A DNA stretch of 45,693 nucleotides from Lachnospiraceae bacterium (GTDB lineage: Bacteria > Bacillota > Clostridia > Lachnospirales > Lachnospiraceae). The stretch covers positions 1 to 45,693 of the forward strand of contig JAFUGL010000020.1 of NCBI GenBank assembly GCA_017469405.1. The letters are read 5' to 3'. The position numbers and the translations under genes were made by a program. Shown in pieces: positions 33,315 through 42,387 of the stretch; the stretch's first letter is position 1; every line of letters begins with the position of its first letter. Below the pieces are notes generated by a model. The model was not told the origin of the DNA, made no database searches, and worked only from the letters and a program-made list of their open reading frames with translations.

Positions 33315-34109
33315 ATGGCTGAAAAAGCAGGTGTATATACAGCAAAAAAGAAAAACGGTGAAGTTTATTATCGTGCATCATTGACCTACAAAAGAAAGCA
33401 TATAAGTCTTGGCAGCTTTTCCGACTCTGAAGATGCAAACTGCGCCTACAACGAGGCTAGACAAATAATTAATGATGACAAAAAGAGCATAACAAAGGAT
33501 TCCTACACAAATGATATGAAGCTGTCACACGATAAATTTATCTCCATACTTAATTTTCGTGATAACGGTATATATTTTGCAACACCTATATATATACTGA
33601 AAAATTATTTTGAGTATTATCTTACACCCGATACCATACTAAAATTTGACCGTGATGATTTATTTTTTTATGCCTCGCACAAAATCCAGCAGCGTGGCGG
33701 TTATCTTTTTATAAGTGATTACGGAAGCCAATATAAAATACTTGGCAGATACGGTATAAAGCCTTTTGCTGTCTATGGACGTGATTTCATCATGGCAAAC
33801 GATGATAAATATGATTACAGATATTCCAATATAAAGGTTATAAATAATTATACCGGCGTACAGTTAGAAGAAAAAAACGGTAAACCGGTATATACTGCTA
33901 TTATACATAAAGTAAGCAATTACATAATTGGCAGATACGAAACCGAAGAACAGGCTGCCGTTGCTTACAACAAAGCCGTAGATATCTTTCATTCAAACGG
34001 CATAAAGAAAAACTATGCAAAAAATTATATTGTTTCTTTAAAAAAAGACGACTACCTAAAGCTTTATGATGAAGTAATTATCTCTGATAAGATAAATTCA
34101 GTAAGATAA
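33315..34109 (+). CDS. AP2 - degenerate HNH - AP2 protein
   Basis: The 264-residue protein has two AP2-like DNA-binding domains. The first is at residues about 6-48 (GVYTAKKKNGEVYYRASL, then SLGSFSDSEDANCAYNEA). The second is at about 180-222 (GVQLEEKNGKPVYTAII, then IGRYETEEQAAVAYNKA). Between them, residues about 110-178 recall the HNH core of AP2-HNH homing endonucleases, ending YDYRYSNIKVIN like the usual DNRxSNLRxxT. The HNH histidines are not in place, so cleavage is doubtful. It may be a homing endonuclease turned into a DNA-binding regulator. AAAGGAG lies eight bases before the ATG. It converges on the peptidase gene with no terminator I can see. Confidence 0.75.
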   Translation: MAEKAGVYTAKKKNGEVYYRASLTYKRKHISLGSFSDSEDANCAYNEARQIINDDKKSITKDSYTNDMKLSHDKFISILNFRDNGIYFATPIYILKNYFEYYLTPDTILKFDRDDLFFYASHKIQQRGGYLFISDYGSQYKILGRYGIKPFAVYGRDFIMANDDKYDYRYSNIKVINNYTGVQLEEKNGKPVYTAIIHKVSNYIIGRYETEEQAAVAYNKAVDIFHSNGIKKNYAKNYIVSLKKDDYLKLYDEVIISDKINSVR

Positions 34110-34136
34110 TTGCAGTGATGTGATTTTCATACAATG

Positions 34137-35072
34137 TCATTTTGACTCATCAAATATATTTTTCATTATTTCTTCAGGTGTCATATCATCAAATCCATCA
34201 GGATCTGTAAGTACATTTCTGTTCCAATGCATCTGATTATAGTCTGTTAAAAAATCAGTATCTCTGATGCACGTATCATAACGTACATAGCTTTCCGGAT
34301 AATACGTAGACATATATTTTCTTGCCAGCGCTACCGCCTCACTTTCCGGCCTTCCGTCCGGAGTTTTAGTTCCACAGATTGATACAACAGGTGGAGAAGC
34401 ATGCACAAAAAGAAGACTTCCGTCGCTGCATCTGCCTATAACAATAAACACATGTCCGTCAGTCCCCATTATATCTCCAGGATAATATCTGTCGATACTG
34501 TCCCTGCTTATCAAGGTACCTCCAAATATACCCGCATATTCACTTGTCATATCCCTTGACGGAAAAACATATCCGTTATCTCTTTTCGTATCCCCAAACA
34601 CCTGATAGGTTACATAGCCTACATAACCTGTACAATCAAGTCCGTCATGTATCTGATACATAGTATCTTCGAAGTTATAACTCTCATCATTTTCCTTAAA
34701 AAACTCATACCATCTTGGACTTACACCATATGTTACAGCTTCTGCTCCAGCACCTGAATCATCCTCATTCCAGCCACCGCCATAGACATATAAAGTTGTC
34801 CCAACGGGTTCCATAGCAGCCTGAAGATATTTTTTTACGGTTGGCAATTCTTCTCTTGATTCATATACTTTATCCCCACTGTCATACGATAAGGTATCGG
34901 ATATATTTTTATCGTATCTGTCATCAGATTCTGTATTATATGTATTATCTTCAACATCGCTAAATCTAATCTCATATTTGTTTTCCTTATCTTCAAGCAC
35001 CTTACTTAAATACCCTGTAACAACCATGCTAAAAACAAACAGAAAAAAATAAAAAAAGAACTTATTACCCAT
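34137..35072 (-). CDS. Membrane-anchored NlpC/P60-like peptidase
   Basis: The protein of about 311 residues has an N-terminal membrane anchor (residues about 4-22), a short polar linker, and a catalytic domain of the NlpC/P60 (CHAP-like) type. Its conserved Cys is in GLDCTGYVGY and its His in GHVFIVIG; a further HASPPVV lies downstream. It probably cleaves cell-wall peptides outside the cell. The catalytic part is a close paralogue of the C-terminal part of the gene at 35127-36770, so a tandem duplication. The start at ATG 35070-35072 has GGAG six Ts upstream. That GGAG and T6 run belong to the terminator of the upstream gene. Confidence 0.82.
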   Translation of the reverse strand: MGNKFFFYFFLFVFSMVVTGYLSKVLEDKENKYEIRFSDVEDNTYNTESDDRYDKNISDTLSYDSGDKVYESREELPTVKKYLQAAMEPVGTTLYVYGGGWNEDDSGAGAEAVTYGVSPRWYEFFKENDESYNFEDTMYQIHDGLDCTGYVGYVTYQVFGDTKRDNGYVFPSRDMTSEYAGIFGGTLISRDSIDRYYPGDIMGTDGHVFIVIGRCSDGSLLFVHASPPVVSICGTKTPDGRPESEAVALARKYMSTYYPESYVRYDTCIRDTDFLTDYNQMHWNRNVLTDPDGFDDMTPEEIMKNIFDESK

Positions 35073-35124
35073 AAAAAACTCCAAGCCCAAATGTACTAAT
35101 TATATCTTATACATTTGGGCTTGG
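35073..35124 (-). terminator. Terminator whose U-tract is the RBS spacer of the next gene
   Basis: CCAAGCCCAAATGTA (35081-35095) pairs perfectly (15 bp) with TACATTTGGGCTTGG (35110-35124). On the minus strand the stem is followed by AG and T6 (35073-35078), then directly by ATG (35070-35072). The GGAG ribosome site uses the last two G's of the stem, so folding would both end transcription and hide the site. Confidence 0.85.
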
Positions 35125-35126
35125 GT

Positions 35127-36770
35127 TTATTCATTAAACAAATCCTTTAAAATTTGTTCAGGTGTCATATTGTCATAACCATCAGGATCAGCTAGAACAG
35201 CTCTGTTCCAATGCATCTGGTCATAATTTTTCAAATAACTTGTATCTCTGTAAAATGAGTTGTACCGGGTAGCACTTTCAGGGTAATATTTACTCATATA
35301 TGTTCTCGCTAAATTTACTGCCTCACTATTTGAATTACCACCGGGCGTTGCTGTTCCGCAAAGTGAAACAACAGGTGGGGATGCATGTAAGAAAAGCAGG
35401 CTTCCGTCACTGCATTTTCCAATCACTATAAACGCATGACCATTACGACACATTATATCCCCCGGATAATACCTTTCGATATTGTTTCGATTAATATATG
35501 AGCTGCTAAACAACGCAGTGTACGCATTTCCAACCTTTCCTGATTCATAGACATAACCGTTATTGCTATACTTATTTCCAAAAACCTGATATACGGAATA
35601 TCCTACATATCCTGTACAATCAAGTCCGTTATGAATCTGATACATTGTACTTTTGTAATTGTATGATGAATTATTATTATTGAAAAAAAACTTCCAATTT
35701 GGACTGACACCATATGTCATACACTCAACACCGGCTGCGGTATCCTCTTCATTCCAGCCACCTCCGTATACATAAAGTGTGCTTCCAACCGGTTCCAAAG
35801 CAGCCTTTAAAAATTTTTTAACTGTAGGCTTTTTTTCTTCCGATGCTTTTGCCGCCACATTAAATGAGGTGTCGTTTCCGCTCGCATTTCTGTTCTCATT
35901 TATACCACGCGTAAGATAATGCTTTACATACAGTGACTTATCGGTTCCGAAGGCAGCGGCAAGATCCTGATATCTGTTAGCATATGAATATACATTAAAT
36001 GTATCATTACCCTTTCTGCCCTCTTTTATCCCATTGTTAAGAAAATGATTAAATGCTTTACTTTGATCATTTCCAAAAGCCGCTTTTAAATCTCCATATC
36101 TATCAAGATAATTTATAGGATCAAACACAGCCGAATAATCCACACCATTATTAACGAGACTGATATAGGTAAAATTAAGTTTTGAATTTCTTATATCACT
36201 TCCGGCATAAGGAGAGCAATTTCTGCTTTCCAATCTGCCTCTTTGCGCATAATGTTTATAATAGCTCGAAAGATTACTTCCATAGGCCTTTTGTAAATCA
36301 GGATATCTGTTTGCATAAGCATACACATTAAAATTATCCGTTCCCTTTCTGCCTTCCCTCATGCCATTATTTATGAAATGCTTAAATGCAAGCTGCTGGT
36401 TGTCACCAAAAGCCGCCTTCAAATCTGCATAAGTATCAAGGTAGTAAATCGGATCAAAAACCGGTGAATAATCCACACCATTATAATTTCTGTCAACATA
36501 TATAAACATCAGCTTATAATTACGTGGATCATTTCCCTCATACGGCTTTCCGTTTCTTTTTTCTTTTATTCCATAGTCCTTATAATGTTTTTCATATCCT
36601 GATAAATCTCCACCAAAAGCCTTTTGCAAATCGACATATCTGTTAGCATATGCATATACATTAAAATCTTCACTATCAGCTCTTGTTCTGATTTCATTGA
36701 TATTAAAAAAGGCAATAATTATGCATAGTGTTAAAACTAAACTTATTATTCTTTTTATTTTATATCTCAT
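35127..36770 (-). CDS. Secreted NlpC/P60-like peptidase with five surface repeats
   Basis: The 547-residue protein has a signal peptide (about residues 1-31). Five repeats of about 40 residues (about 35-300) follow, of two alternating kinds: NVYAYANRYxDLQKAFG...HY and PVFDPxxYLDxYxDLKAAFG...HF, each ending in GxxExR. After a short linker comes the NlpC/P60-like catalytic domain with GLDCTGYVGY (Cys) and GHAFIVIG (His). Such repeats occur in surface proteins of Lachnospiraceae; a wall- or glycan-binding role is inference. The catalytic domain is paralogous to the gene downstream at 34137-35072. A GGGAG site precedes the ATG. Confidence 0.85.
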   Translation of the reverse strand: MRYKIKRIISLVLTLCIIIAFFNINEIRTRADSEDFNVYAYANRYVDLQKAFGGDLSGYEKHYKDYGIKEKRNGKPYEGNDPRNYKLMFIYVDRNYNGVDYSPVFDPIYYLDTYADLKAAFGDNQQLAFKHFINNGMREGRKGTDNFNVYAYANRYPDLQKAYGSNLSSYYKHYAQRGRLESRNCSPYAGSDIRNSKLNFTYISLVNNGVDYSAVFDPINYLDRYGDLKAAFGNDQSKAFNHFLNNGIKEGRKGNDTFNVYSYANRYQDLAAAFGTDKSLYVKHYLTRGINENRNASGNDTSFNVAAKASEEKKPTVKKFLKAALEPVGSTLYVYGGGWNEEDTAAGVECMTYGVSPNWKFFFNNNNSSYNYKSTMYQIHNGLDCTGYVGYSVYQVFGNKYSNNGYVYESGKVGNAYTALFSSSYINRNNIERYYPGDIMCRNGHAFIVIGKCSDGSLLFLHASPPVVSLCGTATPGGNSNSEAVNLARTYMSKYYPESATRYNSFYRDTSYLKNYDQMHWNRAVLADPDGYDNMTPEQILKDLFNE

Positions 36771-36842
36771 AAATATATGCTCCCGTTCAATACACTAATA
36801 ATGAATTCTCAAAATAAATTTTAACTATAACTCTTCCTACTT

Positions 36843-38390
36843 TTAAAAATAAATTCCGTACCAGATAAGGAAGATGTAGATACACCATACCTTTCTCCAG
36901 TTATCCGGCTGGTCAAGATACTCATCGGTAAGCATATCGTTGAGTAAATTCGTATCAAAATATTTTGATGCATTTTCGCTGTTAAAGAGTTCTCTTATCT
37001 GACTTATAAACGGCTCCTCTCTCATCCATACACGTACAGGTACAGCAAAGCCAAGCTTCTTTCTAAATGCAACCTCATCAGGTATCATATGAGCAGCTGC
37101 CTTACGGAAGACTATCTTACTTTCGGAAAGGCTTGCTTCATATTCTGTCGGAATCAGGGAAGCGACTTCATAAATTCTTGAATCAAGGAAAGGAGTTCTT
37201 GCAATAAGTCCGTTAGCCTTACTCATCTTCTCTGCATTTAACATAATGTCTCCTTCAAACCAGACATTTAAATCACAGAGCCACATCTTGGTCAGATCAC
37301 CTGTATTGTCATCAAAATCATATAAGCTTCTGGCTAATTCAAGAGGAGTCACATCACCTTTATAGTTCTTTAAAACCTTACTCTTTTCCTTCTCACTCAT
37401 AACCTTGGTATTGCCTATATAATAAGTCTCAACCGGTGCTGAGCTGTAATCGGGATTATTGCTGTTTACAAGACGTCTCACATATGCATGGTAGCCGCAG
37501 AAAAGCTCATCCGCACCCTCACCCGAATAGCAGACATCCACATATTTTCTTGCACCCCGGCAGGCAAGATAAAAGGCTATGGTGGATGCATCCGCAAGAG
37601 GCTGCTCCATCGCCTTCATCGCCTCCGGCACAACTCCAAAATAATCCTCCGGAGTAACCTTAACTCTTATATGCTCTGCTCCCAAAAACTCTGCAGACTT
37701 TGCAGCAAGCTCCGACTCATCAAAGTCCTTATTGTCATAAGCAGTTGAAAATGTATACTTTGGCTTGGTAAGTGCTGCAAGGTATGCTGAGTCAACTCCT
37801 CCGGAAAGGAAGTTTCCGTACGCTTCACCTTCTATCTTCCAGTCATCCACAAGCTCATTTAAGGTATTGTTCACAAGCTCGGCGTACTCATCCGCTGTTT
37901 TAGAATTATCACCCTTATATGTAAGCTTCCAGTATCTCTTTATATCAAACGTCTTATCATTATTTTTATATACCAGAACAAATCCCGGCATAAGCTTTTT
38001 TATGCCTTTAAAAAATGTATCGGAACCCGGAAGATAAGAATATGTAAGAAAGAGCTCCAGTGCCTGCTCATTTAATTCCTTCTTGTAAACTCCGCTGTTA
38101 AGAATTTCATTAATAGTAAGGCCAAAAACTACACTCTTATCCTCTGCCACATAATAATACATTGACTCATTTCCGAATCTGTCTCTGGCACATACCGTTT
38201 TATCTTCATTTTCATCATAGATAATAAATGAAAACATACCCTGAAGATGCTCGGCAAGCTCCTCACCCCATCTGTCATAGGATGCTTTTACATAACCTGC
38301 ATCATCCTTTGCATCAAATGGTATATCAAGCATTTTTGAAAGCTCTTTTTTGTTGCTTATGTAACCGCTGAAATTCTTAATCTCTGACAT
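36843..38390 (-). CDS. Asparagine-synthetase-like protein lacking the glutaminase nucleophile
   Basis: The protein of about 515 residues covers the end of the Ntn glutaminase domain (GMFSFIIYDENEDKTVCARDRFG near residues 53-75) and the full synthetase domain, including the PP-loop FLSGGVDSA near 195 and YSGEGADELFCGYH. The normal start MCGI with catalytic Cys, and about 50 residues of glutaminase core, are absent. Upstream frame residues do not restore it. The start at ATG 38388-38390 has GGAGG six bases before it. It may use free ammonia, receive it from a partner, or form another amide bond. It lies downstream of exoIII behind a hairpin. Confidence 0.85.
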   Translation of the reverse strand: MSEIKNFSGYISNKKELSKMLDIPFDAKDDAGYVKASYDRWGEELAEHLQGMFSFIIYDENEDKTVCARDRFGNESMYYYVAEDKSVVFGLTINEILNSGVYKKELNEQALELFLTYSYLPGSDTFFKGIKKLMPGFVLVYKNNDKTFDIKRYWKLTYKGDNSKTADEYAELVNNTLNELVDDWKIEGEAYGNFLSGGVDSAYLAALTKPKYTFSTAYDNKDFDESELAAKSAEFLGAEHIRVKVTPEDYFGVVPEAMKAMEQPLADASTIAFYLACRGARKYVDVCYSGEGADELFCGYHAYVRRLVNSNNPDYSSAPVETYYIGNTKVMSEKEKSKVLKNYKGDVTPLELARSLYDFDDNTGDLTKMWLCDLNVWFEGDIMLNAEKMSKANGLIARTPFLDSRIYEVASLIPTEYEASLSESKIVFRKAAAHMIPDEVAFRKKLGFAVPVRVWMREEPFISQIRELFNSENASKYFDTNLLNDMLTDEYLDQPDNWRKVWCIYIFLIWYGIYF

Positions 38391-38430
38391 TTTTATCCTC
38401 CTGTGAATCAGTGAAAATTTTCTAAAAAGT

Positions 38431-38487
38431 AAAACCCACATATAATATTCGAAATAAATATCCGACGTTAATATTATATGTGGGTTT
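38431..38487 (-). terminator. 18-bp hairpin between exoIII and the AsnB-like gene
   Basis: AAACCCACATATAATATT (38432-38449) and AATATTATATGTGGGTTT (38470-38487) are perfect inverted repeats over a 20-nt loop. On the minus strand the stem ends in GGGTTTT, with a further T5 three bases on. It ends the exoIII transcript and is only about 25 nt from the AsnB-like ribosome binding site. Confidence 0.7.
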
Positions 38488-38524
38488 CATTTAAATTTCA
38501 ATAATAAGATAATATAAATAAGCA

Positions 38525-39283
38525 TTAAGAAAGCTCAATATCAAGTTCAACCGGACAATGATCCGATCCATATACATCCGTATATATCCTGGCATCCTTA
38601 AGCTTATCCTTTAAATCCTCCGAAACGAGGAAATAGTCTATACGCCATCCGGCATTCTTCTCACGTGCCTTAAACCTATAAGACCACCATGAATAAATAT
38701 CCGTCTGTTCAGGATAAAAATATCTGAAGGTGTCTATAAAGCCTGAGTCAAGAAGCTCGGTCATCTTGCCTCTTTCCTCATCCGTAAAGCCTGCGTTGTG
38801 ATGATTGGTCTTTGGATTTTTAAGGTCTATTTCCTTGTGGGCAACATTCATATCGCCGCATACTATTACGGACTTTTTAGCCTTTAAAGCATTAAGATAA
38901 TCTCTGAACGCATCCTCCCAGGTCATACGATAATCAAGCCTCTTTAATTCATTTTGTGAATTAGGCGTATATACGACTATCATATAAAAACTATCATACT
39001 CAAGTGTGATAACACGACCTTCCTTATCATGTTCCTCCACACCGATTCCGTATGTAACATCTAAAGGCTTATGCTTTGTAAATATAGCAGTTCCCGAATA
39101 TCCTTTTTTCTCGGCATAATTCCAATAATCAAAATAGCCTTCTTTATTCCAGTCAATCTGTCCTTCCTGAAGCTTGGTTTCCTGCAAACAAAATATATCC
39201 GCATCCAGCTTGTCAAACTCCTCCATAAAATTCTTGGACATTACTGCTCTTAAACCATTTACATTCCATGATACCAGTTTCAT
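38525..39283 (-). CDS. xth: Exodeoxyribonuclease III / AP endonuclease
   Basis: The 252-residue protein has all ExoIII motifs: SWNVNGLRA near residue 4, LQETKLQ (catalytic Glu) near 33, GDMNVAHKEIDL near 145-156, and SDHCPVELD (Asp-His) near the end. It repairs abasic sites and blocked 3' ends. It matches the exoA/xthA class of Firmicutes (about 250 residues). The upstream ribosome binding site is weak. The gene is followed by the 18-bp hairpin. Confidence 0.95.
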   Translation of the reverse strand: MKLVSWNVNGLRAVMSKNFMEEFDKLDADIFCLQETKLQEGQIDWNKEGYFDYWNYAEKKGYSGTAIFTKHKPLDVTYGIGVEEHDKEGRVITLEYDSFYMIVVYTPNSQNELKRLDYRMTWEDAFRDYLNALKAKKSVIVCGDMNVAHKEIDLKNPKTNHHNAGFTDEERGKMTELLDSGFIDTFRYFYPEQTDIYSWWSYRFKAREKNAGWRIDYFLVSEDLKDKLKDARIYTDVYGSDHCPVELDIELS

Positions 39284-39361
39284 AAATATTATCTACCCTC
39301 AGACTTTCCTCTGAAATTTTATCGTATTTTCACTAATTTTTTTCTAATCGTTTTTAGATAA

Positions 39362-40207
39362 TTAATCTAAAACAATTTTCTTAAGTCTATCAAGAAGATA
39401 CGGTATAGCAAGCTCAAAGCTTACGCCATAGTCCTTCTTTGTTTCATCCTCCATAGTCGCCTTAATGGTTTCACCGGTATAATCAACTGCAACTGCAAAG
39501 CTCTCCGGAATACTCTTGCCATTCATAAGTGCTCCTACACAGGTACTTGCAAATACATCTCCTGTTCCATGTGAAAATAAAGGATATAAGGTATTGTAAT
39601 AATGGAAGAATTCCTTGGTTTCACTATCATAACCCATTACACCTATCTTGCCATCTTCAAGCATAACACCTGTAAGTACACTTATACGTGCACCAAGCTT
39701 GGAAAGTGCCAAAAGCATATCCTTGATATAAGCCTCGTCCTGAACATCCCTGTATTCCTTACCGGTCATAAATGCTGCCTCAGTAAGATTTGGAACTATT
39801 ATATCAGCCTTACCGCAAAGGCCGGCCATCTTCTTTGCAAATGCTTCGTCAAATGCAGGATAAAGTTTTCCGTTATCTGCCATAGCCGGATCTACTATGA
39901 TAAGATTGCTATCCGTTTTAAACTTATCAAAAACATGTGCAACTATATCTATCTGCTCTGCAGAGCCAAGATATCCTGTATAAATTGCATCATATGTTAT
40001 TTTCTCATCTACCCAGTGATCGGTAATCGGTTCAATCTGATCCTGAAGATCTTTAAAGGTAAAATTCTTAAACATAGTGTGTGTTGAAAGAACTGCAGTA
40101 GGTATGATACATGTTTCAACACCCATTGCTGAAATAATCGGAAGAGCAACAGTAAGTGAGCATCTTCCAAGACATGATATGTCCTGTATTGTCAAAATTC
40201 TTTTCAT
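39362..40207 (-). CDS. pdxY: Pyridoxal/pyridoxamine kinase
   Basis: The 281-residue ribokinase-superfamily protein opens RILTIQDISCLGRCSL, the PdxY-type start. It has DAIYTGYLGS in the substrate region, IIVDPAMADNGKLY, and the ATP/anion-hole motif SHGTGDVFAS near residue 220. It phosphorylates vitamin B6 vitamers to PLP or PMP precursors. A GGAGG lies 10 nt before the ATG. No terminator with a clear U-tract follows; exoIII starts 78 bp downstream on the same strand. Confidence 0.92.
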   Translation of the reverse strand: MKRILTIQDISCLGRCSLTVALPIISAMGVETCIIPTAVLSTHTMFKNFTFKDLQDQIEPITDHWVDEKITYDAIYTGYLGSAEQIDIVAHVFDKFKTDSNLIIVDPAMADNGKLYPAFDEAFAKKMAGLCGKADIIVPNLTEAAFMTGKEYRDVQDEAYIKDMLLALSKLGARISVLTGVMLEDGKIGVMGYDSETKEFFHYYNTLYPLFSHGTGDVFASTCVGALMNGKSIPESFAVAVDYTGETIKATMEDETKKDYGVSFELAIPYLLDRLKKIVLD

Positions 40208-40262
40208 AAATATATTCCTCCATCTTATACATTTTTAAATATCTGCGATTATTATGTAAAAA

Positions 40263-40532
40263 CTAAATCCAGTCATAATTTCCGCCCGTTATCGCAAGTG
40301 AAAGAAGTGCATCCATTTTCTCAACCTCTTCCTTTCCCTCAACAATACTGATAAGTTTTGCTTTAGAACCAAGATTATTCATATCCTCATCCGGTCCTAT
40401 CTCCAGATCAATATCTTCTTCACAATAAGGGCAGACAATACTATCCTCAGTTGAAATATCAAGAAATCTTTCGTTGCATTTCGGACACTCATAATATCCG
40501 CATTTTAAAGTACCATCCGGAACATAATACAT
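40263..40532 (-). CDS. Small zinc-ribbon protein of unknown function
   Basis: The 89-residue protein has two CxxC pairs, ECPKCNERF and VCPYCEEDI, forming a probable zinc ribbon within its first 45 residues. An acidic stretch and a short helix follow. The start at ATG 40530-40532 is preferred because GAGGGTG lies about six bases upstream; the ATG nine codons earlier has no site. It stands between the flippase and pyridoxal kinase genes. The family is not recognised. Confidence 0.6.
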   Translation of the reverse strand: MYYVPDGTLKCGYYECPKCNERFLDISTEDSIVCPYCEEDIDLEIGPDEDMNNLGSKAKLISIVEGKEEVEKMDALLSLAITGGNYDWI

Positions 40533-40655
40533 TACTTTCACCCTCTTTGTATAATACATTTATTTTTTTGCCGGTTATAACTTTAAGCTATATCAAAAAA
40601 CCGATTCTAAGCACTCTTTAATAAAGCGACCTTCACAATTTTCAATACTAATTTA

Positions 40656-42314
40656 TTATTTCATCAGCTTAAGTTTCTTTGCAAATTTAACTATCAACTT
40701 ACCCTTTGGCATATCCAATATCTCTTCTTCAGTATATCCGCCTATACGAAGTATCATAAAAGCATAGATAATTATAGCAATAAGAATAGATATAAGTAAA
40801 CTTAAAGCATTGGCTATCGCAGTTCTCTGTGGTAATGCGATCAAACATATATGATACATAACCTTATATATCAAAACAGCAAATACACCCATAATAGCCG
40901 CTGATACAGCAGGCCTTAAAATCACCAGATTCATATCCATTTTATATCCAAGGTGTTTTTTGATAGAATGCGCATTAAATATAACCATAAAAAATGAATA
41001 AACTATTGAACCACCAACCAATATGGCAAGGCTGTATGGGGCACTTAAAACATTCAATCCAATTATTACAAATGCAAGATGTATAACCAGAGTTATTGCA
41101 GCATTTTTTACCGGATCAGATACCTTTCCTATCGCCTGAAGCACACCATTTGTAACAGTTGATAGTGCATAACATACAATTGAAATACACCCTCCTGCTA
41201 GGGCATATCCTGCTCTTGTATCAGTTCCGCTAAACAACAGCTGCATTATAGGATTGGCAAGAACTGCCATACCTATCGCTGATGGAATCATAATAAGCAT
41301 TGTCGTCCTGACAGCCTTATTTAACTTAGCATTTACATCATCGATATCACCCTTACTATAGGCACCGGATATGCCCGGAATAAGAGCTGAAGAAACTGCA
41401 GATGCTATAGCTATCGGAAGATTTATAAGTACGAGAAACTGTCTGGAATAAATACCATAGGTTCTTGCTGCATCCTTTGTTGAAATACTTTTATGTGCTA
41501 TAGCACTCCAGTAAATCTTCATATCAAAGGTCGTACTTACATTATAAATAAATGTAGATAATATAACCGGCGTAACCATAAGAAATATTACCTTAAACAA
41601 ATCACGATAACTTTCCTCATGTGTGTTTTTATCAAGACTAACTTTCTCCAAAATGTCTGAACGTTTCCTAAGATAGATAATGAGTATGAAAATAAGTCCC
41701 GCCATAACTCCGGCAAATGTACCAAGCGCGCTGCCTGCCGCACCATGTACTGCAATCTTACTCTCATCCACACCACCTCTGAAAGGCATTGTAAATATAT
41801 ATGCTGCAGCCACACTTACAACAGCATTCATAATTTGCTCTATAATCTGAGAAACCGCAGTTGGAACCATAGTATTATGCGCCTGCATATATCCTCTGAA
41901 AACTGATAATAGTCCTGAGAAAAAAATTGTTGGTGCCATAATTCTAAGACACAGCACTGACTGATCTACAACCAGCGATGGAGCAAATATAAATGTAATC
42001 GCTGCCGTAAAACTTCCTACAACAAGAACATATATGAGAGAACACTTAAATAATTTATTTGCATTTTTATATTCTTCCACCGCAAGTCTCTGTGAAATAA
42101 CCTTTGAAACTGCTGTCGGAATACTGTAAGTAGAAATAAGGAGTATCATAAAATAGATATCATAAGCAGTAGCATAATATCCGTTTCCCTCTTCACCAAT
42201 TATCTGATAAAGAGGTACAGCATACAATAATCCGATTATTCTTGACAGAAATCCTGCTGCCGCAAGAATTGCTGCCTGTATCATAAATCCATCTCTTCTA
42301 CTCTTCTTAGCCAT
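40656..42314 (-). CDS. SpoVB/MurJ-type polysaccharide or lipid flippase
   Basis: The 552-residue membrane protein has about 14 hydrophobic helices, starting SRRDGFMIQAAILAAAGFLSRIIGLLY. This opening is typical of MviN/MurJ/SpoVB (MOP superfamily) exporters. Such proteins flip lipid-linked cell-wall or polysaccharide precursors. In Firmicutes this group includes SpoVB and YtgP/MurJ; which one cannot be decided here. AGAGGT precedes the ATG. It is far from the sugar transferase gene, so a role in peptidoglycan is as likely as in exopolysaccharide. Confidence 0.88.
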   Translation of the reverse strand: MAKKSRRDGFMIQAAILAAAGFLSRIIGLLYAVPLYQIIGEEGNGYYATAYDIYFMILLISTYSIPTAVSKVISQRLAVEEYKNANKLFKCSLIYVLVVGSFTAAITFIFAPSLVVDQSVLCLRIMAPTIFFSGLLSVFRGYMQAHNTMVPTAVSQIIEQIMNAVVSVAAAYIFTMPFRGGVDESKIAVHGAAGSALGTFAGVMAGLIFILIIYLRKRSDILEKVSLDKNTHEESYRDLFKVIFLMVTPVILSTFIYNVSTTFDMKIYWSAIAHKSISTKDAARTYGIYSRQFLVLINLPIAIASAVSSALIPGISGAYSKGDIDDVNAKLNKAVRTTMLIMIPSAIGMAVLANPIMQLLFSGTDTRAGYALAGGCISIVCYALSTVTNGVLQAIGKVSDPVKNAAITLVIHLAFVIIGLNVLSAPYSLAILVGGSIVYSFFMVIFNAHSIKKHLGYKMDMNLVILRPAVSAAIMGVFAVLIYKVMYHICLIALPQRTAIANALSLLISILIAIIIYAFMILRIGGYTEEEILDMPKGKLIVKFAKKLKLMK

Positions 42315-42341
42315 GATAAACCTCTTTTATATAATTAAGCT

Positions 42342-42387
42342 AAAAAATATTACAGCACATTTATCTATATTAGATAAATCTGCTGTA
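42342..42387 (-). terminator. Terminator of the SprA-family gene
   Basis: TACAGCA (42351-42357) pairs with TGCTGTA (42381-42387) and ATTTATCT (42359-42366) with AGATAAAT (42372-42379), with one mismatch between. On the minus strand the stem is followed by ATA and T6 (42342-42347). Confidence 0.8.

Noticed and set aside
34110-34136. Possible bidirectional terminator between the AP2 gene and the peptidase gene
   Set aside because: The 27-bp gap has no inverted repeat of useful length.
39602-40087. 161-codon plus-strand frame opposite pyridoxal kinase
   Set aside because: Antisense to a conserved gene, Cys/Ile/Tyr-rich composition typical of a shadow frame.
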